Source of the DNA: Phoronis australis
Taxonomy: Eukaryota > Phoronida > Phoronidae
Length of the DNA stretch: 44,804 nucleotides
Direction of reading: 5' to 3'
Assembly (NCBI GenBank): GCA_002633005.1
Contig: NMRA01000187.1
Location: forward strand, 305,740 to 350,543
How positions within the stretch are numbered: position 1 is the stretch's first letter; each line of letters begins with the position of its first letter. A program made the translations under genes and the position numbers. Shown in pieces: positions 36,401 to 44,804 of the stretch. Below the pieces are notes generated by a model. That model was not told the DNA's origin. It saw only the letters and a list, made by a program, of their open reading frames with translations, and did not search any database.

Positions 36401-39400
36401 ATTGACAGCAGTCACTGAATCAGATGACGCCACGTACCTTTACTTTGTCAATCGCGTTTTCCAGCATGTGCCTAATTGTCGATACCGCTACCTGTACCAT
36501 CGTCTTTTCTAATGGGCGCAAGTTGGAAATGTCGCCAATACCAACGGCAAGTTCTCCGGCTACAGCGACATCTGTTGCCGTTAAGGTGGACCCTCCAAAA
36601 ATCAAGGCCTCTGTGTTTAACTTGTAGCCAACTGACTTTGGTCCAATAGTGACTTTACCGGACTTCAAATAAAGTAAGAAATACAGTGTACATGTGCATA
36701 GTTGACTTCAATGGGTGCGCTACAAGTGTCATTTGTCATCAAATTCAAAATACCGTGGGCCCATTACAATTTCCATGCCTGTTCGTATCAGTCGATGCTG
36801 TGAATATTTTCAGTTGTGTCAATTTAATCATCATAATGTTGTCAAAATGATACCAAATATTGTCTGCACCAGTTCAGGAGCTGTCTTGCGACTTGAAAAT
36901 CTAACCATGCAAATCCCGTTAGCTCATTTAAAACATACGGCAATACTTCACGTTATCACGCAGTCTTGCTTTATAACGAGTTCCCAGTGTATTTTCTAGC
37001 GTTACTGAAATGTACCCAGGTCTACTTCATTGTCCTGGACATAGCACTTTCAGACAGGTTTACAGAAAAACCAATAGTCACCACTTCGGCCACTTCGACG
37101 TTCATAAGTCAAGGAACATGACAATGCTAAATGATTGCACACAGAGTAATACAAACCTGTAGTTCTTGAACGATAGACCCGCCACCAAGTGCAACACTAA
37201 GTACATCTGGCATACGGAAGTTGGTATTGACTCCGCCAACCTAGAGTAGATATACGTTATAATCAACAACTGCAAATAGAGGAATCGTCACACAAGAACA
37301 GGATCAAGGGAATGTGTGACCCTGCGACTCAGGAAACTGATAATCCATGAGAACAGTCTTAGTCATTTTCAAAACTTAAATGGTGCAAATTACCACACTA
37401 AAATATCCAAAAATAACGCGTTGAAGACTTAAGTATTCTGAAACAAGAAGCTGTGATGTACCCGCCTGTTTTCTCGACTAGTACCATACCTTAACTCTAG
37501 TCGAAGCTTCTCTTGGAAATCCGTTCTTGATGACACCAACATCTGTTGTTGTACCCCCTATGTCGACTACAATGGCGTCCTTCAACCCAGACAGGAAGAC
37601 AGCACCGCGCATGCTGTTTGTTGCACCAGAAGCGAAAGTGTTGACAGGAAGCCTCATGGCATCTTTTGCACTGAAAATATAAGCTGCTTTAAGCCTTGTT
37701 AAAAACATAATTTCTTTACAGGCATATGTGCTCTGCCAAGGCAACGCCATTGCATCCTTATCCTTTAATCGAAGTCTATCACGTGTGCTTCAAATATGTC
37801 TCCTCTCAATGTGGGTTAATAATCGACAATATTGAAGGTTTACCATTCATTCAAAACATGGTATGGTAATCCAGCTCATAACTGACGTTTTATCCAAGGA
37901 ATGACTGCGTGCTGGCGACAAGTATCAAAACAAAACGCACATGTAGTACATGTACTTTCGATTGCTATTCGAACAAGCTACATAGAAGTACAAGGTACCT
38001 TATCAGCGTGCCATCATTCTGAGTCAGATAGAAGGGACAACACAGTCCAAGGCTGTCAAAGGCCGACTTAAAGCTGGCAATAGTTTCTTCGCAGAGAGAC
38101 TTCAAACTCTCGTTGAGAACTGAGGCGTTTTCACGTTCGAGTATTCCGATGTTCCCTATGGTGTGTGAGCACGTGATCGAGAAATCTGCATATTCATGCC
38201 TTAGCCAACTGGCAACTGTTTCCTCTTGATCAGACTTCAACGACGAGAACATACCTGCAGAAGGAATTTGGTCAATAAATCCAATTTGAGCTCAAACAAT
38301 TGTGTAAAGGCGTTTTTAGAAAACTATGCTTTAAGTTCAGCATTATTGCATGGAATACAGAGTGTCAAATCACGCAGGTTTGTTTAAATGTAAAGTTGTG
38401 TTTAAATTGGGTTCTTTGCTCAGATTCGGTACAAACAAGTTGGCTCACGGGCTTGATATATTTTTCATTTTACAGCAACCATAGGCATAAAAATCCAAGA
38501 ATCATTAAGACAAACAGGTGGTGTATTACAAAGCAAATGGACATTTACACTTACCTGATACTACAACGTTTCGTATTCCCTTCTCGTAGATGTCGCGCGC
38601 TACGGATCTCACTTCCGCCTCGTGAAGTTCCGTCACAACCGATGCGTCGTAATGAAACCCTCCGCTCACCATGTAAGAATTGACGTTAAGCAATTCACTG
38701 AATTCGTCAGGGAAGTCACTGAACGGAGGAAGAGAACGCGTAGCAGGACCGCACAAACGAATTAAAGCAACGGACGAGAGTTTAGTAGACCTTTGAACCG
38801 TGGCATTCATAAAATGGGTTGTACCAATACTGACATGGTGAACATGTTCGGCGCGATAGTTCGCCGGCAGGCTAGCAAAAGCCTTCTCGATAGCGTTCAC
38901 CACGCCGGATGTGACGTCAGACGTAGTTTCCACTTTCTGCCATGCTACAACATCNCTTCAAACTCTCGTTGAGAACTGAGGCGTTTTCACGTTCGAGTAT
39001 TCCGATGTTGCCTATGGTGTGTGAGCACGTGATCGAGAAATCTGCATATTCATGCCTTAGCCAACTGGCAACTGTTTCCTCTTGATCTGACTTCAACGAC
39101 GAGAACATACCTGCAGAAGGAATTTGGTCAATAAATCCAATTTGAGCTCAAAAAATTGTGTAAAGGCGATTTTAGAAAACCATGCTTTAAGTTCAGCATT
39201 ATTGCATGGAATACAGTGTGTCAAATCACGCAGGTTTGTTTAAATGTAAAGTTGTGTTTAAATTGGGTTCTTTGCTCAGATTCGGTACAAACAATTTGGC
39301 TTACGGGATTGACATATTTTTCATTTTACAGCAACCATAGGCATAAAAATCCAAGAATCATTAAGACAAACAGGTCGTGTATTACAAAGCAAATGGACAT

Positions 39401-39886
39401 TTACACTTACCTGATACTACAACGTTTCGTATTCCCTTCTCGTAGATGTCGCGCGCTACGGATCTCACTTCCGCCTCGTGAAGTTCCGTCACAACCGATG
39501 CGTCGTAATGAAACCCTCCGCTCACCATGTAAGAATTGACGTTAAGCAATTCACTGAATTCTTCAGGGAAGTCACTGAACGGAGGAAGAGAACGCGTAGC
39601 AGGACCGCACAAACGAATTAAAGCAACGGACGAGAGTTTAGTAGACCTTTGAACCGTGGCATTCATAAAATGGGTTGTACCAATACTGACATGGTGAACA
39701 TGTTCGGCGCGATAGTTCGCCGGCAGGCTAGCAAAAGCCTTCTCGATAGCGTTCACCACGCCGGATGTGACGTCAGACGTAGTTTCCACTTTCTGCCATG
39801 CTACAACATCTGCTCCAAACAATATGGCGGCGTCTGTGTTCGTTCCACCAACGTCAACTCCGACGCACAGTTTGCCTTCAGACATT
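24472..39886 (-). CDS. hydantoinase/oxoprolinase A - DUF917 (S-methyl thiohydantoin desulfurase) fusion enzyme, 14 coding exons
   Basis: Exons, high to low: 39886-39411 (ATG 39885-39883), 38254-37999, 37670-37490, 37240-37157, 36662-36438, 35538-35428, 34885-34603, 34416-34285, 34016-33894, 33503-33298, 33165-32965, 31933-31854, 25310-25127, 24876-24472. All have GT/AG borders and compatible phases, giving 981 residues with no stop. Residues 1-200 are Hydant_A_N with the ATPase motif GVDVGGTNTD (9-18) and SIGTTHFMNA. About 220-530 is Hydantoinase_A, with SGATNSMRGA and DIGGTTTD (280-287). About 600-975 is DUF917, with IGAGIMGCGGGGSPYLG (608-624), FQNEFLIA, DTGHP and VVGPKAFGYD. The family opens hydantoin or related cyclic amides using ATP; DUF917 partners are linked to S-methyl thiohydantoin desulfurisation. 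The exact substrate is unknown. Intron 12 (31853-25311) contains an antiparallel transposon. An extra allelic copy of parts of exons 1-2 lies at 38555-39110. A likely 3' splice site precedes the ATG, so further 5' UTR exons are probable. Confidence 0.93.
25374..25645. repeat. diverged ~30-bp minisatellite, about nine units
   Basis: Units follow the pattern CATGATATAATGGTGACCAA followed by CACTAAG and AAGGT. They diverge progressively along the array. The array is in intron 12 of the hydantoinase-DUF917 gene, just upstream of exon 13. Confidence 0.8.
25862..25970. repeat. ~40-bp imperfect tandem repeat, three units
   Basis: GTATTGGGTGGTCTGACGTC-type units repeat as TATTGAGTGAACTGAAGTGA and TATTGGGTGATCTGAAGTGA, each followed by ATGAAA. 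Confidence 0.65.
26163..26177 (+). repeat. left terminal inverted repeat of the hAT element
   Basis: CAGGGCCGTAGGAAG, one mismatch to the reverse complement of 30903-30917. Confidence 0.9.
26395..30590 (+). CDS. OTU protease - hAT transposase fusion (three exons)
   Basis: Exons 26395-26437, 26604-26903 and 27382-30590 have GT/AG borders (TCCG|GTAAGT, ATAGCAG, CTG|GTATAA, TTTATAG) and phase 1 throughout. They give 1183 residues. Residues about 95-272 are an OTU cysteine-protease domain with SGDGNCLFRA (catalytic C104) and the C-terminal His in EPNHVVAV (H268). A serine-rich linker follows to about 450. Next comes a TTF-type zinc finger (WPWLHYIEGEDKVLCHIC, later GFTKHEKSECH, about 465-545). 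The DUF4371/hAT RNase H-like core has ADETTD (first Asp near 669), CYDGCSTMSGSKNG, and CPTRW. The C-terminus has NASSERAFSALRRVKSYLRS, with the presumed catalytic Glu and the hAT dimerisation region. Both the protease and transposase catalytic residues are kept. OTU domains cleave ubiquitin-like modifiers, so a role in escaping host ubiquitin control or in processing is conceivable but inferred. Exon joins are predicted from sequence alone. Confidence 0.88.
30597..30602 (+). terminator. polyadenylation signal of the transposase gene
   Basis: AATAAA begins 6 bp after the transposase stop codon, inside the element. Confidence 0.6.
30903..30917 (+). repeat. right terminal inverted repeat of the hAT element
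   Basis: CTTCCTACGGGCCTG, followed directly by the CTTTC target duplication. Confidence 0.9.
31489..31586. repeat. 49-bp direct duplication in intron 12
   Basis: CATTGACTC...ACCGGTCTCATATTCCTTAC occurs twice in tandem with a few differences. Confidence 0.85.
35097..35174. repeat. ~38-bp direct duplication in an intron
   Basis: TCAATGAG...TGCGTGTATTGGTAGATATG is repeated twice, then followed by TCAATGAG again. It lies in the intron between exons 6 and 7 of the hydantoinase-DUF917 gene. Confidence 0.85.
38100..38954 (-). repeat. allelic duplicate, copy 1: exon 2 part, intron and truncated exon 1
   Basis: The 855-bp block is repeated at 38956-39810 at a constant offset of 856 with about a dozen substitutions and no net indel. 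It carries true exon 2 (to 38254), intron 1 and an exon 1 copy (38555-38954) cut short by the N. The exon 1 copy lacks the start codon. Confidence 0.85.
38955..38955. other. single N: contig junction
   Basis: The sequence right of the N restarts 855 bp back in the sequence to its left, as at 8539. Confidence 0.9.
38956..39810 (-). repeat. allelic duplicate, copy 2: truncated exon 2, intron and complete exon 1
   Basis: Carries the exon 2 copy 38956-39110, cut by the N, and most of the complete exon 1. Taken together with copy 1, the locus reads as one gene in two haplotypes abutted in the assembly. A gene model with two first exons would be an artefact. Confidence 0.85.
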
Positions 39887-40524
39887 CTGAAATGACGACA
39901 TAATCAGCCGATTTCATAAAGGTGGTTTAAGACACAGGTTTTAGACATAAAACTGAACTTCTTAAACATGGTCTAATTTTAGACCTAACTTGGATTTCAC
40001 CAACGTGGTTTAAAAGTCTGAAAGCCTGGTTTTGTTAGACCAGGGAGCCGGTTTAACCAGGTTTAAAACATCTAAGTCACCCTGCTGTGTAGATCTGGAT
40101 TAACCCAACAAAGAAACTATTGCAGCCGATTTCATCAAGGTGATTTAAATTTAAACCTGGTTTAAACTGGACATAGACCAGATTTAAAGGTAATCTGCAT
40201 TTCATAAAAGTGATTTAACTTTTAGACCAGTGGTCTAGTAAAACCTGGTTTAACTGCAGTTTAGACCTGGACTAAGTCAGTTTTCATTTCAGCAACGAGG
40301 TCTATATTCCTTAGACTTGTATTAAGGTCTTAAACCATGTTTAACTTTAGACTCCGTCAAACCCAGGTTTAATACTATTAAATATGGCAGACTTGTACAT
40401 GTACGATATAGTTGCAACTGAATGATTCTGGGGTGTACATTTACGACACCGTTTTAGAGCAAGAACGGACTATTTTCAATATTCTGTTTAGGACGACACA
40501 AGATCAAACGTAAAATTGAGGGGG

Positions 40525-40620
40525 ATTTTTTAAAGGGGAGAGAGTCGGATCAAGGATTTTTAAAAGGAGGGCCTGGGTCAGCAAGTTGAAAATTAGAGTT
40601 TAAATATCACTCTAATGATT
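40525..40620 (+). mobile_element. MITE fragment of the GGATCC family
   Basis: GGGGGATTTTTTAAAGGGG, GTCGGATCAAGGATTTTT, AAAAGGAGGG and CAGCAAGTTGAAAATT match, in order, the MITE halves at 9488-9535 and 14567-14610. Confidence 0.5.
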
Positions 40621-40690
40621 AATTATTCTGGCATGCAAGATCCATCTCAATTGGTCCCCGATATAAATTTGCCGGGCAGGGGTCCTGTCC

Positions 40691-40844
40691 CAGTGGTGGA
40701 TTTAGAGGGGGGCCAAGGGGGTCATAGCCCCCTAAAATTCTCCCCGATTACATTTGGAAGTTCTGCGGTCCGAACGTCTGACAGGCAAAATCCTGGCTAA
40801 TACTCTGCTCTGGCCCCCTAACTCAAAATCCTGGATCCAAGCTT
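40691..40844 (+). mobile_element. small hAT-like MITE
   Basis: Starts CAGTGGTGGATTTAGAGGGG and ends with an imperfect inverted counterpart (GGCCCCCTAACTCAAAATCC followed by TGGATCCAAG). About 150 bp, with C/G runs inside each end. There is no coding capacity. Confidence 0.5.
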
Positions 40845-41001
40845 GTGCCCCTCCATTAGACCGAAAAAAGTAAAATGACACGAAAATTAACGGGTGCATT
40901 TACTATGTTGCAGTTAATCGTGAACAAGTACTTTAATGTGTGTACTTGTGTTGGACACAGACAATACAAAATAAAAAAGATCTCTTCATGATATCCTAGA
41001 T

Positions 41002-41286
41002 CTACCACTGGGTCCCTCGCCGTTTTTCTTCGAAATTGTTTTCACTGATGAAATTTTCTTTCTGGCCTTTATTTTGGCCTTTATTCTGGATCAATATCTT
41101 TCCAAACCTGCCGCTTACGTTGACTTGTTTGGCACCAGTTTTCTTGTTCTCGACTATGACATTGGCTTTTCCTCTGATCAGTTGTGGGAGGGAACAGTTT
41201 TCCTCTTGAGAAAAGCTTTTAGCTCCTTTTCGCAAATGTCTGCAATGTTTCTGCTGTTGCGTGCCTTTCTGTACCCACGTGGTCAA
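41002..41286 (-). pseudogene. Myb/SANT-like DNA-binding ORF remnant of the long-TIR transposon
   Basis: The 94-residue frame contains KGAKSFSQEENCSLPQLIRG, KANVIVENKKTGAKQVNV and FGKILIQNKG. This resembles the Myb/SANT-like domain (FSxEE, NVIENKKT, W-to-F at the usual third aromatic position) that accompanies many animal transposases. The domain looks frameshifted at its third helix and the rest of any protein is missing. Confidence 0.45.
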
Positions 41287-41934
41287 GGTTTCATTGAGGC
41301 ACTACAATAGTGTCTTTGTTGGGTTAATCCAGATCAACACAGTAGGGTGGCTTGGATACTTTAAACCCTACTTTTACTAAACCCACTTCATGGTCTAACA
41401 AAATCAGACTATCAGACTCTTAAACCATGTTGGTGAAATGCAAGTTAGCTCTAAAATTAGACCAGGTTTAGGTTTTGTTAAAGCACCTTTGTGAAATCGA
41501 CTGTTCGATTGCTTCAATGAAACCTTGATCACGTGTGTAAGGCAGTGGCACACACAAGTAGATCAATACAGACATTTGCAAAAAAGTTATAAGAGCTTTT
41601 CTCATGTGAAAAAAATGTAATCTCTTAGCCCAACACACGTACACACATTAAAGTACATGCTCACGATTAGCCACAATATAACAAATGTCCAAAGTTAATT
41701 CCGTGCCATTTTGGTGATTATTTTTCGCGGTCAACGGGCAAAGGGGTCAAGACCCCTTCCCGACAACATTAAATCGGAGACCAATGGAGGTGGAACTCCG
41801 AAGAATCAGAAGATGCTTTCTTCAGTCAAACCTGTAGCGCTTACGACGACGACGCCCAGCTCGACCAGTCAAGGTATTCTGAGGAATCCGAAAGACACCA
41901 TCCAGCACGTACTGGTCTACACATAGATCGATCC

Positions 41935-42072
41935 ACGGGGGTCAAGGGATCCGCCAAACCCCCTTTTCCCTTGAATTTAGTGATATCAGGTCTATACTTT
42001 TCAAATTATTGAATTGGTTTCCCTTTTAAAAGTCCTTTACCGACCCCCTTAAAATTGTGGATCCGCCCCTGC
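41935..42072 (-). mobile_element. hAT-like MITE fragment
   Basis: On the minus strand it begins GCAGGGGCGGATCCACAATT, then TTAAGGGGGTCGG and CTTTTAAAAGGG, like the 9488 copy. It ends near GGCGGATCCCTTGACCCC. The ORF-like stretch 41711-41926 beside it has no recognisable product. Confidence 0.45.
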
Positions 42073-42349
42073 TACGTCTGATCTTGTGTCGTCGTAAAAC
42101 TGAATATTGAGATTAGTCCATTTCCGCTCTAAAACTGCGTTGTAAATGCCCACCGCGGCATCATTGATTTGCAACTACATGTACATCATGCAAATTTTGT
42201 CATACTTAGAGGTTAAACCTGGGTCATATCAAGTCTTAAGTTAAACCTGGTGGCGTTCCCGTTCCGTACGAAAGGGGGGCATGTTGTAGATCTGCTTCCG
42301 GACGGTGAATCACATGAGCCTCGGTTAGCTACTCGCTAACGGGCAATTG

Positions 42350-42415
42350 CCTATTAGCTGAATGGTTAGCACGCTTGCCGGTTTTATGGGGGTCGCTGAT
42401 TCGATACTCGGGTCG
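42350..42415 (+). repeat. tRNA-derived SINE head or tRNA pseudogene
   Basis: TTAGCTGAATGGTTAGCACG fits a pol III A box and GATTCGATACTCG fits a B box 35-40 bp later, at tRNA spacing. Acceptor-stem pairing is poor. Confidence 0.5.
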
Positions 42416-42419
42416 GATA

Positions 42420-44469
42420 ATCTCGGCTATTACTACAGTAACTTCACGGAGAGAATGGTTCAAACGTATTGTTTTGCTTTGTAGCGACGTTTCATGGGAA
42501 TGTCGGTAGTTGCTTTTGCAGAACACTACGCGATTACAAGCAGCATGTTGACATACCCCGATATTATATCTCTGCATACAAGAATTTAGCGTTCTGCCGG
42601 TATTCTGTATCGATAAAACCTGCTGAGAATTGACAAGCTCCAAATCCACAAATGCGCTGTAAAATTAACCCTTATCCTTTAAGGAGCATGGTCGAGTCCC
42701 CATGTGGGAGTGTTTCACGCTCATAAAGCTGATATTGACCTCAGTTTACCAACTGCCTCATCATGGTACGCGCAGGTGTAACGTGACGAGAAGAGTCACA
42801 GGTGACTCGCTGTTTAGGTATAGGCCGCCTATCTGGGAAAGAACATACCTGTATGTTTACTGCAGCCTTGCGTTCGGGTTGAATGAAGTGACTTAGTATG
42901 AAATGTTTTTAAACGATGACCTGACCTACATTTATTCATTACTGACCTGATAACCTGCTTCTTTGTGCCGGGTTGATGTCGGTCGTGCTGACTAGGAAAA
43001 CAGATCGGGCTATATTAGACTCGATCCAGTGAACAGGGCTCATTAAAATAGCAATTCAGTGACAAATAAGCATAGCAATTCATTGTACAAGCAAAACATT
43101 GGTAACACTGAAGACCTCAATGAACCATTACATGGATTCCGGTCCTGACCAACAATTTCCATAACGTACGTTAAAAGGGTCTTATAGGGCATTTGAATTC
43201 TCCGAATTGAAAGGGGGTCCTCAGATCCCCGGTACGCCGGGGAGCAAGTTCCCGCAGGCCATTTGCCGAACAATACGATAATACTTCCAACGGCATGACA
43301 GAAGGAGTTTAAAGTTAAAGCTAACGCTGTGCACGAATCCTAATACACACTTAGATTCTATAAACGTCCAACCAGCCTGGCCTAAACCGCCGGAGTGTAC
43401 CAGTGGCCTGGCAACACCCAGCGCTACCTATAGTGAAACATTGCGTCACCCAGTGGAAGCACGCAAACCATTTAATTAATGACTCGAAATTTCAACAATA
43501 GGCATTCAGATATATACGATGACCCAAAGATGGCACTGTGTGTTTCTTTTTCAATCATCCCAGGATATCGAGATCACGACTTATTTTTCCGAGAATCAGT
43601 GCCGGAAAAAAGACGACACAACAAATAGTTAGAGGTTTGGGCCTGTCGACCTCAGTTGGACAACAATAATAATTCAAACACCCACGAAGGTCTCTCAAAA
43701 TTTAACGGGAACAGTTTAAATATTGCTAAGTAGGCCTACATGTATGTGGCAGTTGACAGCTGGTAAAAGAAGGGGACATGTAGATCATGTAAAAATGAAG
43801 TGTAAATGTATATTGTACAAATGCATATAATATGGGCTGCAGACATTTTTGTACAAGAAAATAAATGTTCTAAAGTTAAGCTAATTTTTAAGCAGCATCC
43901 TTGCCGAAGAATAGCTGAGTACCACCCAAGCAAAAATTAAAGCTGGCTGTTCCTGCTTAGTTATAGTGTATTCCAAGAACAGCTTTACGCAAATGCAACT
44001 TTTAATCGTATTCCTTAAAACCTCATATTTCTGAGCCATAACATTGTGATGGGCATATCACTTTATTCAAAATTCTATGTTCTAAGTAATAAGATAGGTG
44101 ACTCAACGTTTGTAAAAGCAGGTGCAATCCTGTCTGGCGTGAAACCGCCTACAAAGCTTACGGTCCCAAAGAAAAAATCAAGTGACAAGATTAATAAAAA
44201 ACAACGAGGTTTTTAACATGATTAGAAGTCTCACACACCGTTATTAGGACAAGCAATAAAGGCCACTTACAACCTTGATCCACACAATGTACAGTAGAGC
44301 TATTAGCACGAATCATGGCAACAAATAATCAGAGACAAAGCTTATGTCTAGAACTTGTACCTGTCAATAGTTCAAACAAAATGGTATGAGGAACAAATTA
44401 ATCGCGCCACAACAGATTTACCAGTCCAACATTAATGGAATGATTTTAAAGATGTCCTTTCCCCTTAAA
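42420..44469. other. no supportable gene
   Basis: Both strands were read. Only short open frames without recognisable domains and ordinary AT-rich non-coding sequence were found. Confidence 0.5.
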
Positions 44470-44645
44470 ACTACAGTACTACCGAACTAGAGTACTACCA
44501 AACTACAGTACTACCAAATTACAGTACTACCAAACTACAGTACTACCAAACTAAAGTACTACCAAACTACAGTACTACCAAACTACAGTACTACCAAACT
44601 ACAGTACTACCAAATTACACTTCTACCAAACTACACTACTACCAG
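44470..44645. repeat. 16-bp minisatellite, about 11 units
   Basis: The unit GTACTACCAAACTACA repeats with exact 16-bp spacing and few substitutions. Confidence 0.95.
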
Positions 44646-44804
44646 GTTTGATGACTGAAAAATAGAATTAGCCCTCCTACTATTCTAAAGATGGTTTCAC
44701 ATGAAAAGCATTGTTTTCTGTTTCCAAGAATGTTCGACTTTGGATAGAGTAAAAGCTGTTAGAATTCTTTTCAACATGGCGCTGTCGCAAAAAGAAACTG
44801 AAGA

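Larger units (their letters stand above)
39905..41503 (-). mobile_element. DNA transposon with ~200-bp terminal inverted repeats
   Basis: The left arm 39905-40117, beginning CAGCCGATTTCATAAAGGTG, is inverted with about 75-80% similarity at 41310-41503, which ends CACCTTTGTGAAATCGACTG. The left arm has a second partial copy inside the element (from about 40121). It contains a Myb/SANT-like remnant but no transposase, so it is non-autonomous. Two smaller MITE pieces are nested in it. It ends 19 bp from the start codon of the hydantoinase-DUF917 gene. Confidence 0.65.

Noticed and set aside
38555-39110. A second, tandem hydantoinase gene fragment
   Set aside because: The constant offset, low divergence and N at the junction point to retained haplotypes and not to a true duplicate.
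44470-44645. Regular short repeats that could suggest a CRISPR array
   Set aside because: The units are adjacent without spacers and the genome is eukaryotic, so this is a minisatellite.

Overview
The window is nuclear DNA from an animal. Its genes have many introns with GT/AG splice sites and AATAAA signals, and the spaces between them hold many transposons. About twenty copies of the palindrome TACATGTA, a LINE, MITEs, tRNA-like repeats and heterozygosity of about 1-2% suggest a marine invertebrate, perhaps a mollusc, brachiopod or lancelet. I cannot name the species. Single N characters at 8539, 10632 and 38955 mark contig joins. At two of them both alleles appear to have been kept side by side.

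Layout. 1-81 (-) may be the first coding exon of a leftward gene, with a TATA-less promoter near 257-300. 519-3785 (+) holds three exons of the C-terminal half of an ENPP-type phosphodiesterase. 3841-7900 has tandem arrays and low-copy repeats. 7896-14690 is a stack of nested mobile elements: a MITE split by a 5'-truncated LINE, which is itself interrupted by an LTR-like promoter fragment rich in heat-shock elements and by a decayed minus-strand ORF with an RNase H-like motif and a C2H2 finger. 14690-19500 is mainly non-coding, with two MITEs and a tRNA-like repeat. 19773-21634 (+) is a complete two-exon Fe(II)/2-oxoglutarate oxygenase of the isopenicillin N synthase-like family.

39886-24472 (-) is one gene of 14 coding exons. 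All its splice phases agree and give a 981-residue fusion of hydantoinase/oxoprolinase A (N-terminal) and DUF917/S-methyl thiohydantoin desulfurase (C-terminal). Its 6.5-kb intron 12 carries, in the opposite orientation, an apparently intact 4.8-kb hAT-type transposon (26158-30922). That element has 15-bp terminal inverted repeats, a perfect 5-bp target duplication, and a three-exon gene coding for an OTU cysteine-protease domain fused to a TTF-finger hAT transposase (1183 residues). This is the most striking object in the window. Upstream of the hydantoinase start codon lies a degenerate transposon with inverted repeats of about 200 bp and a Myb/SANT-like remnant (39905-41503), followed by more MITE fragments, a tRNA-like repeat (42350-42415) and a 16-bp minisatellite (44470-44645).

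The oxygenase and the hydantoinase-DUF917 gene are convergent, with about 2.8 kb between their stop codons. Both are small-molecule enzymes of families more familiar from microbes. A shared pathway is only a guess.
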